NCBI RefSeq assembly: GCF_003112575.1
Contig: NZ_BEWC01000005.1
Coordinates: 372,001 to 436,000, forward strand
Direction of reading: 5' to 3'
DNA from: Streptomyces ardesiacus
GTDB lineage: Bacteria > Actinomycetota > Actinomycetes > Streptomycetales > Streptomycetaceae
Length of the DNA stretch: 64,000 nt
Shown here: positions 43,664 through 51,702 of the stretch, in pieces
How the letters are laid out: the number at the start of each line of letters is the position of its first letter
How positions within the stretch are numbered: position 1 is the first letter of the stretch
Program-made: the position numbers and the translations under genes
Notes under the pieces: model-generated
What the model was told of the DNA's origin: nothing
Databases searched by the model: none
The model's input: only the letters and a program-made list of their open reading frames with translations

Positions 43664-44182
43664 GTGGCATCTGAACAAATGGCCGATCGCCCCGGGGAGG
43701 GCGGCGGCCCCGACGAGCCCCCCGCCCCGCCGCCCCCGCGCCCGCTGGACGCCATCGACCAGGACATCCTGCGCATGCTCCAGGCCGACGGACGCGCCTC
43801 CATACGGTCGGTCGCGGAGCGGGTGCACGTCTCCCGTGCCAACGCCTACGCGCGCATCAACCGGCTCGTCGAGGACGGCGTCATCCGCGGGTTCGGCGCC
43901 CGCGTCGACCACGAACGCGCCGGGCACGGCACCTCGGCGTACATCACCCTGAAGATCGTCCAGAACTCCTGGCGCACGGTCCGCGCCGAGCTGCGGAAGC
44001 TGCCCGGGGCCTCGCACATCGCGCTGGTGGGCGGCGACTTCGACGTGCTGCTGCTGGTGCACACCCCGGACAACCGGGCCCTGCGCGAGCTGGTGCTCAG
44101 CCGCCTCCAGGCCATCCCGGAGGTGCTCAGCACCCGCACGCTGCTGGTCTTCGAGACCGAGGACCTCGAACCGCAGGGCTGA
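43664..44182 (+). CDS. bkdR: Lrp/AsnC-family regulator, BkdR-like
   Basis: 172 aa from GTG 43664, with GGGAAGGCGGGGG just upstream; the frame is open back to 43502 without further ribosome binding sites. Pro-rich N-terminus (about 1-25), helix-turn-helix about 26-75 (LDAIDQDILRMLQADGRASI, VSRANAYARINRLVEDGVI), then a RAM ligand-binding domain (about 90-165) with HIALVGGDFDVLLLVHTPD. Lrp-type regulators bind amino or keto acids and form octamers. Its divergence from the bkd2 operon makes that operon the obvious target, as for BkdR in other bacteria. The symbol is inferred from context. Confidence 0.88.
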   Translation: MASEQMADRPGEGGGPDEPPAPPPPRPLDAIDQDILRMLQADGRASIRSVAERVHVSRANAYARINRLVEDGVIRGFGARVDHERAGHGTSAYITLKIVQNSWRTVRAELRKLPGASHIALVGGDFDVLLLVHTPDNRALRELVLSRLQAIPEVLSTRTLLVFETEDLEPQG

Positions 44183-44190
44183 GCGGCCCG

Positions 44191-44204
44191 GTACGGATCC
44201 GTAC
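44191..44204. other. 14-bp palindrome between convergent bkdR and TetR genes
   Basis: GTACGGATCCGTAC is perfectly symmetric and occupies the 25-base gap between the two stop codons. It might act as a weak terminator or be a protein site; nothing else supports either. Confidence 0.35.
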
Positions 44205-44207
44205 GGA

Positions 44208-44810
44208 TCAGGAGGCCTTGCGCAGCCCGCCGAAGACCAGCCGCGCCACCGCGTCGACCACTTCCTGCCGGCCCGTGCCGCCCCGGCCGTCGGGACCGTC
44301 CGGGCGGTACCACTCGACGATGGAGTTGATCATGCCGAAGACGAGGCGCGTCGCGAGCCGCACCTCCACGTCCGCGCGCACGTCGCCCTCGGCCGCCGCG
44401 TCCTTGAGCAGGGCGGCGACCCGGTGGTCGAACTCGCGCCGCCGCTCCAGCGCCCACCGCTCGGTGCCGGTGTTGCCGCGCACCCGCAGCAGCAGCGTGA
44501 CGTAGGGCAGCTCCGCCATGAGCACCTCGACCATGCGCCGCACCACGTACTCGAGGCGCTCGGCGGCGGTCCCCACGCGCGCGTGCTCCTCGTCGAGGAT
44601 CCCGAAGAGCTCGTCCAGGGCCCGGCTCACGGCCCGGCGCAGCAGCTCCTCCTTACCGCTGACGTGGTGGTATATCGAGGACTTGGAGATCCCGGCCGCC
44701 TTGGACAGGTGCTCCATGGAGGTGCCGTCGTAGCCGCGCTCGATGAAGACCTGCACGGCGACCGACAGCAGCGTCTCGGGCGTGTACGTGTCGCGCCTGG
44801 CGGTGGTCAT
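44208..44810 (-). CDS. TetR-family regulator, PaaR-like by context
   Basis: 200 aa from ATG 44810, whose ATGA overlaps the stop of the PaaH-type gene. Helix-turn-helix about 10-55: LLSVAVQVFIERGYDGTSME and LSKAAGISKSSIYHHVSGKE. The C-terminal helical ligand domain resembles TetR_C of fatty-acid and phenylacetate regulators (YVTLLLRVRGNTGTERWALE). It is cotranscribed with a 3-hydroxyacyl-CoA dehydrogenase and lies between two copies of the ACCGATyGTTCGGT palindrome, so it probably represses paaH-tetR, paaN and perhaps bkd2. Ligand, perhaps an acyl- or phenylacetyl-CoA, is inference. Confidence 0.87.
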   Translation of the reverse strand: MTTARRDTYTPETLLSVAVQVFIERGYDGTSMEHLSKAAGISKSSIYHHVSGKEELLRRAVSRALDELFGILDEEHARVGTAAERLEYVVRRMVEVLMAELPYVTLLLRVRGNTGTERWALERRREFDHRVAALLKDAAAEGDVRADVEVRLATRLVFGMINSIVEWYRPDGPDGRGGTGRQEVVDAVARLVFGGLRKAS

Positions 44811-46324
44811 GAGGGGGTGCCCTCCCCGGCGTCGGAGACGTGCGTGTGGCGGTGGAGCGCGAGGGACGGGGCGTGGCGCCCGGACGGGTCGAGTTCCCGC
44901 AGTTCGCCCAGGAGTGCGTAGACCCACCGCAGTCCCAGTCTGCGGCCCCATTCGACGGGCCCCAGCGGGTAGTTCACGCCAAGGCGCATGGCGGTGTCGA
45001 CGTCCGCCGCCGAGGCCACGCCGCGGTCGACCGCGTCGTACGCCAGGTCGACGATCCGCGCGACCGTGCGCGCCACGATCATGCCGGGCACGTCGCCGAC
45101 GACGCTGACCTCCTTGCCGAGCGCCTGGAAGAGGCCCGTGGCCTCGGCGAGGGCGTGCGGCGGGGTGGTCGCGCCGGGGGCGAGGGCGATCCGGGCGGCC
45201 CGCCGGTAGTCGAGGGCGAGGTCGAAGTGGACGACGCCGCCGGTCCCGGCCGAGGTCCGCCCGTCGGTGAGGCGGAGCCGGCCGCCGCCGGGCAGCACGA
45301 GTTGCCCGGTGCTCCCGCCGCCCTCCGCGCGGACCTCGATCCCCGCCTCGCCGATCAGCGCGACCAGCTCGGCGGCCGGCCCCAGGTCGCCCTCGACGAC
45401 GACGTACGCGGGCGCCCCGGCCGGTTCGGCGGTGTGCGGCCGGGGGCGCTCGGCGCCGTCCCGGTAGTCGTACCAGCCCCGCCCGCTCTTGCGGCCGAGC
45501 CGGCCGGACTCGACCAGGCGGCGCTGGGCCAGCGAGGGGGCGAAGCGCACGTCCTGGAAGAACGACTGCCACACGGAGTGGGTGACCGACTCGTTGACGT
45601 CCTGTCCGATGAGGTCGGTCAGCTCGAAGGCGCCCATCCTGAACCCGCCGGACTCGCGCAGCACGGCGTCGATCGTGGCCGGGTCGGCGCCCTGTTCCTC
45701 GAAGACCGCGAAGGCCTCGGCGTAGAAGGGCCGGGCGATGCGGTTGACGACGAAGCCGGGGGTGTCGGCGCAGGCGACCGGGGTCTTGCCCCAGGCGCGG
45801 GCCGTCTCGTACGCGCGCGTGGCCGCCGCGGGGTCGGTCGCGGCCCCGGAGACCACCTCCACGAGCGGCAGCAGCGGTGCGGGGTTGAAGAAGTGCAGAC
45901 CGACGAAGCGGCCGGGGACGCGCAGCGCGCCGCCGACGGCGGTGACGGACAGGGAGGAGGTGTTGGTGGCCAGCAGGCAGGCGTCGCCGACGACGTCCTC
46001 CAGGGCGCGGAACAGCTCCTGCTTGACCTCCAGCCGCTCCACGACGGCCTCGACGACGAGCGCGCACCCGGCGAGGTCGGCGAGGCTCCCGGCAGGCGCG
46101 AGCCGGGAGCGGGCGGCGTCCCGTTCGGCACCGGTGATGCGTTTCTTCTCGACGAGCCGGTCGAGCCGGGCGCCGATCGCGTCGGCCGCTTCCCGGGCCC
46201 GCCCGGCGACGGCGTCGTACAGCCGCACGGGATGGCCCGCGACCAGCGCCACCTGGGCGATGCCCTGGCCCATGGTGCCGGTGCCGACGACGGCCACGGG
46301 GCTGCTGAGGTCGAGTGCTGTCAT
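44807..46324 (-). CDS. paaH: 3-hydroxyacyl-CoA dehydrogenase, PaaH/PaaC-type
   Basis: 505 aa from ATG 46324. Rossmann domain with VAVVGTGTMGQGIAQVALVA (about 10-29), then 3HCDH_N to about 190 and two C-terminal 3HCDH domains (about 190-290 and 410-490; NRIARPFYAEAFAVFEEQGA and VARTVARIVDLAYDAVDRGV). The doubled C-domain and the length match the phenylacetate-pathway subfamily that oxidises 3-hydroxyadipyl-CoA with NAD+. Catalytic His region VGLHFFNPAPLLPLVEVV and the NTSSL stretch are intact. First gene of an operon with the TetR gene; divergent from paaN. Confidence 0.92.
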   Translation of the reverse strand: MTALDLSSPVAVVGTGTMGQGIAQVALVAGHPVRLYDAVAGRAREAADAIGARLDRLVEKKRITGAERDAARSRLAPAGSLADLAGCALVVEAVVERLEVKQELFRALEDVVGDACLLATNTSSLSVTAVGGALRVPGRFVGLHFFNPAPLLPLVEVVSGAATDPAAATRAYETARAWGKTPVACADTPGFVVNRIARPFYAEAFAVFEEQGADPATIDAVLRESGGFRMGAFELTDLIGQDVNESVTHSVWQSFFQDVRFAPSLAQRRLVESGRLGRKSGRGWYDYRDGAERPRPHTAEPAGAPAYVVVEGDLGPAAELVALIGEAGIEVRAEGGGSTGQLVLPGGGRLRLTDGRTSAGTGGVVHFDLALDYRRAARIALAPGATTPPHALAEATGLFQALGKEVSVVGDVPGMIVARTVARIVDLAYDAVDRGVASAADVDTAMRLGVNYPLGPVEWGRRLGLRWVYALLGELRELDPSGRHAPSLALHRHTHVSDAGEGTPS

Positions 46325-46372
46325 GTGCGCGATCCTCCCGCACGGGGTTTTCCACAGATGCGGCGGTCCCCC

Positions 46373-46400
46373 TTGTCCCGACCGATCGTTCGGTTACTCT
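46373..46400 (+). promoter_or_regulatory. paaN promoter with operator filling the spacer
   Basis: TTGTCC (46373-46378) and TACTCT (46395-46400) are separated by 16 bases, a good vegetative-type promoter. The palindrome ACCGATCGTTCGGT (46381-46394) occupies 14 of those 16 bases, so a bound dimer would exclude RNA polymerase. TTTTCCACA (46348-46356), a DnaA-box variant, lies 17 bases further upstream. Confidence 0.65.
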
Positions 46401-46471
46401 AGCCGTGTCCGCCTGTTCCTGCCCAGGTTTCCCCCAGGTCCACGCACTCGACGACGAGGAGTTGGTCCCGC

Positions 46472-48163
46472 ATGGCCGCCGAACTCACCGCTCACCAGTT
46501 GATCGCCCAGCACCGGCCGACCCTGGACCTGGCGCTGGAGACGATCCGCACGCGCGTGTACTGGTCCCCGCACCCGGAGCACCCCAAGGCCTACGGGGAG
46601 AACGGCAGCCTGGACACCGCCGCGGGCAAGGCGGCCTTCGACGCCCTGCTCGGCACCCGCCTCGACCTCGGCCAGCCCGGCACCGACGGCTGGGTCGGCG
46701 GCGAGGTCTCCCCGTACGGCGTCGAGCTGGGCGTGGAGTACCCGCACGCGGACCTCGACGTGCTGCTGCCCGCGATGACGGCCGGCCAGAAGGCGTGGCG
46801 GGACGCGGGCGCGGAGCTGCGCGCGGTGGTCTGCCTGGAGATCCTGCGGCGGATCGCCGACCGGACCATGGAGTTCGCGCAGGCGGTCATGCACACCTCC
46901 GGACAGGCGTTCATGATGGCCTTCCAGGCGGGCGGGCCGCACGCCCAGGACCGCGGCATGGAGGCCGTGGCCTACGCGTACGTGGAGCAGTCCCGCACGC
47001 CCGAGACCGCGGAGTGGACCAAGCCCCAGGGCAAGCGCGACCCGCTGGCGCTCACCAAGCGGTTCACGCCCGTCCCCCGCGGCATCGGCCTGGTCATCGG
47101 CTGCAACACCTTCCCGACGTGGAACGGCTACCCGGGCCTGTTCGCCTCCCTCGCCACCGGCAACGCGGTCCTGGTCAAGCCGCACCCCCGCGCGGTGCTG
47201 CCCCTGGCGCTCACCGTCCAGGTCGCCCGCGAGGTCCTCACCGAGGCCGGCTTCGACGCGAACCTGGTCGCGCTGGCCGCCGAGCGCCCCGGCGAGGGCA
47301 TCGCCAAGACCCTGGCCACCCGCCCCGAGATCCGGATCATCGACTACACCGGCTCCACCGCCTTCGGCGACTGGCTGGAGGCCAACGCCCGCCAGGCCCA
47401 GGTGTACACGGAGAAGGCCGGCGTCAACACGGTGGTCGTGGAGTCGACCGACGACTACCGGGGCATGCTGGCCAACCTGGCCTTCTCCCTGTCCCTGTAC
47501 AGCGGCCAGATGTGCACCACCCCCCAGAACCTGCTGATCCCCCGCGACGGCATCCGCACCGACCAGGGCCACAAGTCCTACGACGAGGTCACCGCCGACC
47601 TTGCGCGCGCCGTCGACGGCCTCCTCGGCGACGACGCCCGCGCGAACGCGCTGCTCGGCGCGATCGTCAACCCGGACGTCAAGGCCCGCCTGGAGGCCGC
47701 CGCCGGTCTCGGCGAGATCGCCCTCGCCTCCCGCGAGGTCGCCCACCCGGAGTTCCCGGACGCCGTCGTGCGCACCCCGGTCATCGTCAAGCTGGACGGC
47801 GCCAAGCCCGAGGACGAGGCCGCCTACACCAGCGAGTGCTTCGGCCCGGTCTCCTTCGCCGTCGCCGTCGACTCGGCGGACCACGCCGTGGAGCTGCTGC
47901 GCCGCAGCGTCCGCGAGAAGGGCGCGATGACGGTCGGCGCGTACACGACCGACCCGGAGGTCGAGGAGGCCGTGCGGGAGGCCTGTCTGGAGGAGGCGGC
48001 CCAGCTCTCCCTGAACCTCACCGGCGGGGTGTACGTCAACCAGACGGCCGCCTTCTCCGACTTCCACGGCTCGGGCGGCAACCCCGCGGCCAACGCGGCG
48101 CTGTGCGACGGCGCCTTCGTGGCCAACCGCTTCCGGGTGGTGGAGGTCCGCCGCCCGGCCTGA
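46472..48163 (+). CDS. paaN: phenylacetic acid degradation protein PaaN
   Basis: 563 aa from ATG 46472, preceded by GAGGAG. An aldehyde-dehydrogenase-fold protein of the PaaN subfamily, beginning QHRPTLDLALETIRTRVYWS. Coenzyme-domain elements include GLVIGCNTFPTWNGYPGLFA, DYTGSTAFGDWLEANA, and the nucleophile region SLYSGQMCTTPQN with Cys in place. It acts on the ring-opened phenylacetyl-CoA intermediate. Unlike longer PaaZ/PaaN forms it has no fused hydratase domain. The paaABCDE oxygenase genes are not in the window. Converges closely (9 bases) with the rRNA/tRNA methylase gene. Confidence 0.92.
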   Translation: MAAELTAHQLIAQHRPTLDLALETIRTRVYWSPHPEHPKAYGENGSLDTAAGKAAFDALLGTRLDLGQPGTDGWVGGEVSPYGVELGVEYPHADLDVLLPAMTAGQKAWRDAGAELRAVVCLEILRRIADRTMEFAQAVMHTSGQAFMMAFQAGGPHAQDRGMEAVAYAYVEQSRTPETAEWTKPQGKRDPLALTKRFTPVPRGIGLVIGCNTFPTWNGYPGLFASLATGNAVLVKPHPRAVLPLALTVQVAREVLTEAGFDANLVALAAERPGEGIAKTLATRPEIRIIDYTGSTAFGDWLEANARQAQVYTEKAGVNTVVVESTDDYRGMLANLAFSLSLYSGQMCTTPQNLLIPRDGIRTDQGHKSYDEVTADLARAVDGLLGDDARANALLGAIVNPDVKARLEAAAGLGEIALASREVAHPEFPDAVVRTPVIVKLDGAKPEDEAAYTSECFGPVSFAVAVDSADHAVELLRRSVREKGAMTVGAYTTDPEVEEAVREACLEEAAQLSLNLTGGVYVNQTAAFSDFHGSGGNPAANAALCDGAFVANRFRVVEVRRPA

Positions 48164-48172
48164 ACCGGACCC

Positions 48173-48943
48173 CTACGGCACCTGGGGTGCGCCCCCGCCG
48201 GCGCTCCAGTGGTAGAGCGTCATGGCCACGCTGGTCGCGAGGTTGTAGCTGGAGACCTGGGGGCGCATCGGCAGGGCCACCAGGTGGTCGGCCCGCGCGC
48301 GCAGCTCCCGCGTCAGCCCGCTGCGCTCGGAGCCGAAGGCGAGCAGCGCGTCGTCCGGCAGCCTCAGCCCCCGGATGTCCTCGCCCTCCGGGTCCAGCGC
48401 GAACACCGGCCCCGGCGGCAGAGCGGCGGCCTCCAGCCGCTCCACGACGGTCGCGAAGTGCAGCCCCGCCCCACCGCGCACCACCGTGGGGTGCCAGGGA
48501 TCCAGCGTGCCGGTGGTGACCACACCGGTCGCCCCGAAACCGGCGGCCAGCCGGATCACCGCCCCCGCGTTGCCGAGGTTGCGCGGCTGGTCGAGGACGA
48601 CGACGGGGGCGCGGCGGGGAAGGCGCGCCAGCGTCTCCAGACCGGCGGCCCGCGCGGGCCGTACGGCCAGGGCGGCCACCGCGGTGGGGTGCGGCCGGGG
48701 GACGAGCGACGCGTACGCCTCGTGCGACACCTCGGTCAGCAGCCCCGCCAGCGCCTCGCGCACGTCCGGCGCCAGCTCGTCGGCGAGGGCCAGGGCACCC
48801 GCGCGGTCGCTGGTGACGGCCACCGGCACCTCGGCACCGAAGCGCAGCGCGTGCTTGAGGGCGTGGAAGCCGTCCAGCAGCACGCACCGGCCGGCGTGCA
48901 GGTGCCAGGCGGCCGGCGGGCCGGGGTCGACGGGGTCGGTCAT
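48173..48943 (-). CDS. TrmH/SpoU-family RNA 2'-O-methyltransferase
   Basis: 256 aa from ATG 48943. The N-terminal 110 residues form an L30-like substrate-binding part (FHALKHALRFGAEVPVAVTS). The SPOUT knot carries motif 1 (LDQPRNLGNAGAVIRLA), motif 2 (LLAFGSERSGL) and motif 3 (PMRPQVSSYNLATSVAMTLY), all with the residues for SAM binding and catalysis. It methylates the 2'-hydroxyl of a ribose in rRNA or tRNA; the target cannot be read. It is 10 bases from the HTTM gene stop upstream on the same strand, so it is the last gene of that operon. Confidence 0.92.
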   Translation of the reverse strand: MTDPVDPGPPAAWHLHAGRCVLLDGFHALKHALRFGAEVPVAVTSDRAGALALADELAPDVREALAGLLTEVSHEAYASLVPRPHPTAVAALAVRPARAAGLETLARLPRRAPVVVLDQPRNLGNAGAVIRLAAGFGATGVVTTGTLDPWHPTVVRGGAGLHFATVVERLEAAALPPGPVFALDPEGEDIRGLRLPDDALLAFGSERSGLTRELRARADHLVALPMRPQVSSYNLATSVAMTLYHWSAGGGAPQVP

Positions 48944-48953
48944 GTGCGGAAGC

Positions 48954-50294
48954 CTACGTGCGCGGGTCCGGGGTCCTGCCCTCCACCGCACCCGCCCCGG
49001 CTCCGGCGGCGCCCGCGTCGTCTCCCCGGCTCCGCGGCCCGGGCACCGTCGCCGGACGACCGTCTCCGTCCCCGTGCGAGCCCCCGTCGCGGTGCCGGTC
49101 CCGGTCGGCGTCCCCGTGCCGGTGCGCCGCCGCCGCGAGCACCGCCCGGGGCAACCGGCGCGCCGTCCGGTTCCCCGCGCGGGCCGCCCGGTCGCCCAGC
49201 CGGCGCAGGAACGAGGTGGGCAGGAAGACCGCGTCGGCGGCGATCATCGCCAGTGAGAAGAAGGGCAGCCCGAGCGTCACCGCGATCACCGCGTGCTCGG
49301 TCATCATCACGGCGAGGAGCACGTTCTTGATCCGCCGGTTGAACAGCGTGAACGGGAAGGCGACCTGCACGGCGACCGTGCCGTACGTGATGAGCATGAT
49401 CACCGTGCCGTTGGCGGCCAGCGCGTCGGACAGCGCGGGCCACGGCGAGAAGTAGTCCAGGTTCAGCGGGTAGTAGACGGCCGTGCCGTCCTGCCAGCGC
49501 GAACCCTGGATCTTGTACCAGCCGGCCGTCGCGTAGATCAGGCACGCCTCGGCCATGATCACGACGAGCGCGCCGTTGTGCACGATGTTCGTGATCACGT
49601 CCAGCAGGATCCGCGGCTGACCGCCGCCCCCGGCACCCCGCCCCACGGCCCACCACAGGCCGAGCGAGACCCACACCGCCCACAGCAGCGCCGGGACGAA
49701 CCAGTCGCCGTCGAGCCGGCCCGCCGAGGTCGCCGCGATCAGCAGGAACCCGAGGACGCACCACAGCACCGGCCCGGTCCGGTCCACGACCCGCTCGCCC
49801 CGCGCGCGTGCCGCAGCCGCGCGCCGGGCGCGGCGCGCGTCCAGCGACCACACCTGGCCGCACCGGGTGAGGACCAGGTAGATGCTCATCAGGTGCACGA
49901 CGTTGTCGCCGCCGTCCCCCATGAACACGCTGCGGTTCTGCAGCGAGAGCACGCCGACCATGAACAGGACGGACAGGGTGCGGGTGCGCCAGCCCAGCAG
50001 GAGCAGCACGCTGCTCAGGACGGCCAGCGCGTAGACGGCCTCGAACCAGATCCGCCCGTCCGACCACATCAGCACCGTGAAGGCGCCGTTGTCGGCGGTC
50101 AGCTGCTCGGCGAGGTCGTGGCCCCAGGGCCCGTCCGGGCCGTACAGCTCGTGGCGGTGGGGCAGTTCCCGCAGCAGGAAGAGCAGCCAGGTGGCGCCGA
50201 AGCCGATGCGGACCACGGCGGTCTGGTACGGGCCGAGCGCGGCGCCCGTGACGCGGGCGACGGAGCGGGAGACCCGGACGACGATGCCGTTCAC
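48954..50294 (-). CDS. HTTM (vitamin K-dependent gamma-carboxylase-like) membrane protein
   Basis: 446 aa from GTG 50294, whose GTGA overlaps the DUF5819 stop. It has about 8-10 hydrophobic helices with the HTTM pattern: VVRIGFGATWLLFLLRELPH, the conserved GDGGDNVVHLMSIYLVLTRC, and WYKIQGSRWQDGTAVYYPLN. HTTM is the membrane-embedded domain of gamma-carboxylases; in bacteria activity is mostly unproven. The C-terminal 80 residues are His/Asp/Arg-rich (HRHGDADRDRHRDGGSHGDG). Translation is coupled to DUF5819, so the two probably work as one membrane unit. Confidence 0.88.
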   Translation of the reverse strand: MNGIVVRVSRSVARVTGAALGPYQTAVVRIGFGATWLLFLLRELPHRHELYGPDGPWGHDLAEQLTADNGAFTVLMWSDGRIWFEAVYALAVLSSVLLLLGWRTRTLSVLFMVGVLSLQNRSVFMGDGGDNVVHLMSIYLVLTRCGQVWSLDARRARRAAAARARGERVVDRTGPVLWCVLGFLLIAATSAGRLDGDWFVPALLWAVWVSLGLWWAVGRGAGGGGQPRILLDVITNIVHNGALVVIMAEACLIYATAGWYKIQGSRWQDGTAVYYPLNLDYFSPWPALSDALAANGTVIMLITYGTVAVQVAFPFTLFNRRIKNVLLAVMMTEHAVIAVTLGLPFFSLAMIAADAVFLPTSFLRRLGDRAARAGNRTARRLPRAVLAAAAHRHGDADRDRHRDGGSHGDGDGRPATVPGPRSRGDDAGAAGAGAGAVEGRTPDPRT

Positions 50295-51181
50295 GCGACG
50301 CCCCCGGCCTTCTCGGCCTCGTCGGCCTGATCGGCCTCTCCGGCCTGATCGGCTTCCCGGGCCCTCTCGGCCGCTCCGCTCTTCCCGGCCCTGGCGCCCC
50401 CGGTCTCGGCGGCCACCGACCACCAGGGCAGCTCGCGGACGGCCGGCCGTCCGGAGACCTTCTCGCCGCTCCACGGGGGCGGCGCCACGTTCGTGGTCCG
50501 GGAACGGTACTGGACGCGCTCGACGACGCCTCCGGGTCCGGCCGCGTCGTTGCGCTCCAGGCGCAGCAGCGCGATGCGCCGCAGATACGTCTCGGACAGG
50601 GAGCCCCGCAGACCCACCGGGCGGTCCTCGGAGTCGTGGGTGGCGACGAAGAAGTCCCAGGCGCGGCGCAGTTCGTTCTGCTGGGTGTGGCTCGGCAGCG
50701 GGTTGCCGTCGATGGCCCGGCCGTCCTCGGCGGACAGGTCGTACCAGCCGGTCGTGCGTATCCCGCCGTCCGCCGTACCGACCTCGGCGCGGACCTGGAC
50801 GGAGACGTTCTGCTGGAGCGGGTTGGGCGCGAAGAGCTTCCAGTTCTGCTCGAACTCCGGGAAGACCCACTCGTCCACCGCGGCGCCGTGCTGCTTGGTG
50901 AGCGTGTTGGACGGGGCCACGTGCAGGAACACCAGCCCGAGGTGGGCGCAGACGGCGACCGCGGCCACCGCGAGGGCGACCAGGGCACCGACCTGGTAGC
51001 GCGGGGAAAGCGCGGCGACGCCGGTGCGCGGCCGGGGAGGCGGGCCGGGAGGTGCGGCCCCGGCTTCCCCGGGGGCGGCCCCGGCTTCCCCGGAGGCGGC
51101 CCCGGCCGGCTCGCCCAGCCCGTCCGGGTCGTCCCGCCCCGGCCCCTGCCGGGCGTCCGAGCCCTTGTCGTACGCGTCCAT
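50291..51181 (-). CDS. DUF5819 family membrane-anchored protein
   Basis: 296 aa from ATG 51181. A Gly/Ala/Pro-rich cytoplasmic N-terminus, one transmembrane helix (VGALVALAVAAVAVCAHLGL, about 64-83), then an extracytoplasmic domain with WVFPEFEQNWKLFAPNP, the DUF5819 hallmark, and RRAWDFFVATHDSEDR. The C-terminal 45 residues are Ala/Glu/Asp repeats (ADQAGEADQADEAEKAG). DUF5819 genes are typically next to HTTM genes, as here with a GTGA overlap, pointing to a joint function in envelope-protein modification. Activity unknown. Confidence 0.87.
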   Translation of the reverse strand: MDAYDKGSDARQGPGRDDPDGLGEPAGAASGEAGAAPGEAGAAPPGPPPRPRTGVAALSPRYQVGALVALAVAAVAVCAHLGLVFLHVAPSNTLTKQHGAAVDEWVFPEFEQNWKLFAPNPLQQNVSVQVRAEVGTADGGIRTTGWYDLSAEDGRAIDGNPLPSHTQQNELRRAWDFFVATHDSEDRPVGLRGSLSETYLRRIALLRLERNDAAGPGGVVERVQYRSRTTNVAPPPWSGEKVSGRPAVRELPWWSVAAETGGARAGKSGAAERAREADQAGEADQADEAEKAGGVA

Positions 51182-51323
51182 TCCGCCCCGTTCGGTCCCG
51201 ATCCGTCCGTCCGCCCGTCCCGTCCCGGGACGCCCCGCGCCGCCCGTGCGGCCGCGCGGCGACGTTCGAACGGGAACGGTACTCAGGACCGGCCGACCGC
51301 ACAGCCCCCGCCGGACCGGCCCC

Positions 51324-51671
51324 CTAGAGGACGTGCCCGGGCTCGCCTTTGTCGTCGACCACGGGACGCCCGGCGGCGGCCCACTCCTGCATGCCGCCGT
51401 CGACGTTCACCGCGTCGACGCCCTGCTGGACCAGGTACATGGTGACCTGCGCCGAGCGACCGCCCACGCGGCAGAGCACGTGCACCCGGCCGTCCTGCGG
51501 CGCGGCCTCGGTCAGCTCGCCGAAGCGGGCCACGAACTCGCTGAGGGGAATGTGCAGCGCCCCGGCGGCGTGGCCCGCCTGCCACTCGTCGTCCTCGCGG
51601 ACGTCCAGCAGGAAGTCGCCGTCCTTGAGGTCGTCGATCCCGACCGTGGGCACACCAGCTCCGAAACTCAT
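51324..51671 (-). CDS. rhodanese-like sulfurtransferase
   Basis: 115 aa from ATG 51671. A single rhodanese domain: LLDVREDDEWQAGHAAGALH, IPLSEFVARFGEL and the active-site loop VLCRVGGRS with the persulfide Cys. GlpE-like in size. It moves sulfane sulfur to thiol acceptors in the cytoplasm. It lies 31 bases downstream of the J-domain-like gene on the same strand, so the two may be cotranscribed. Confidence 0.93.
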   Translation of the reverse strand: MSFGAGVPTVGIDDLKDGDFLLDVREDDEWQAGHAAGALHIPLSEFVARFGELTEAAPQDGRVHVLCRVGGRSAQVTMYLVQQGVDAVNVDGGMQEWAAAGRPVVDDKGEPGHVL

Positions 51672-51702
51672 GCCCCAGACGCTACCGGAGCCGCGGACGG
51701 AC

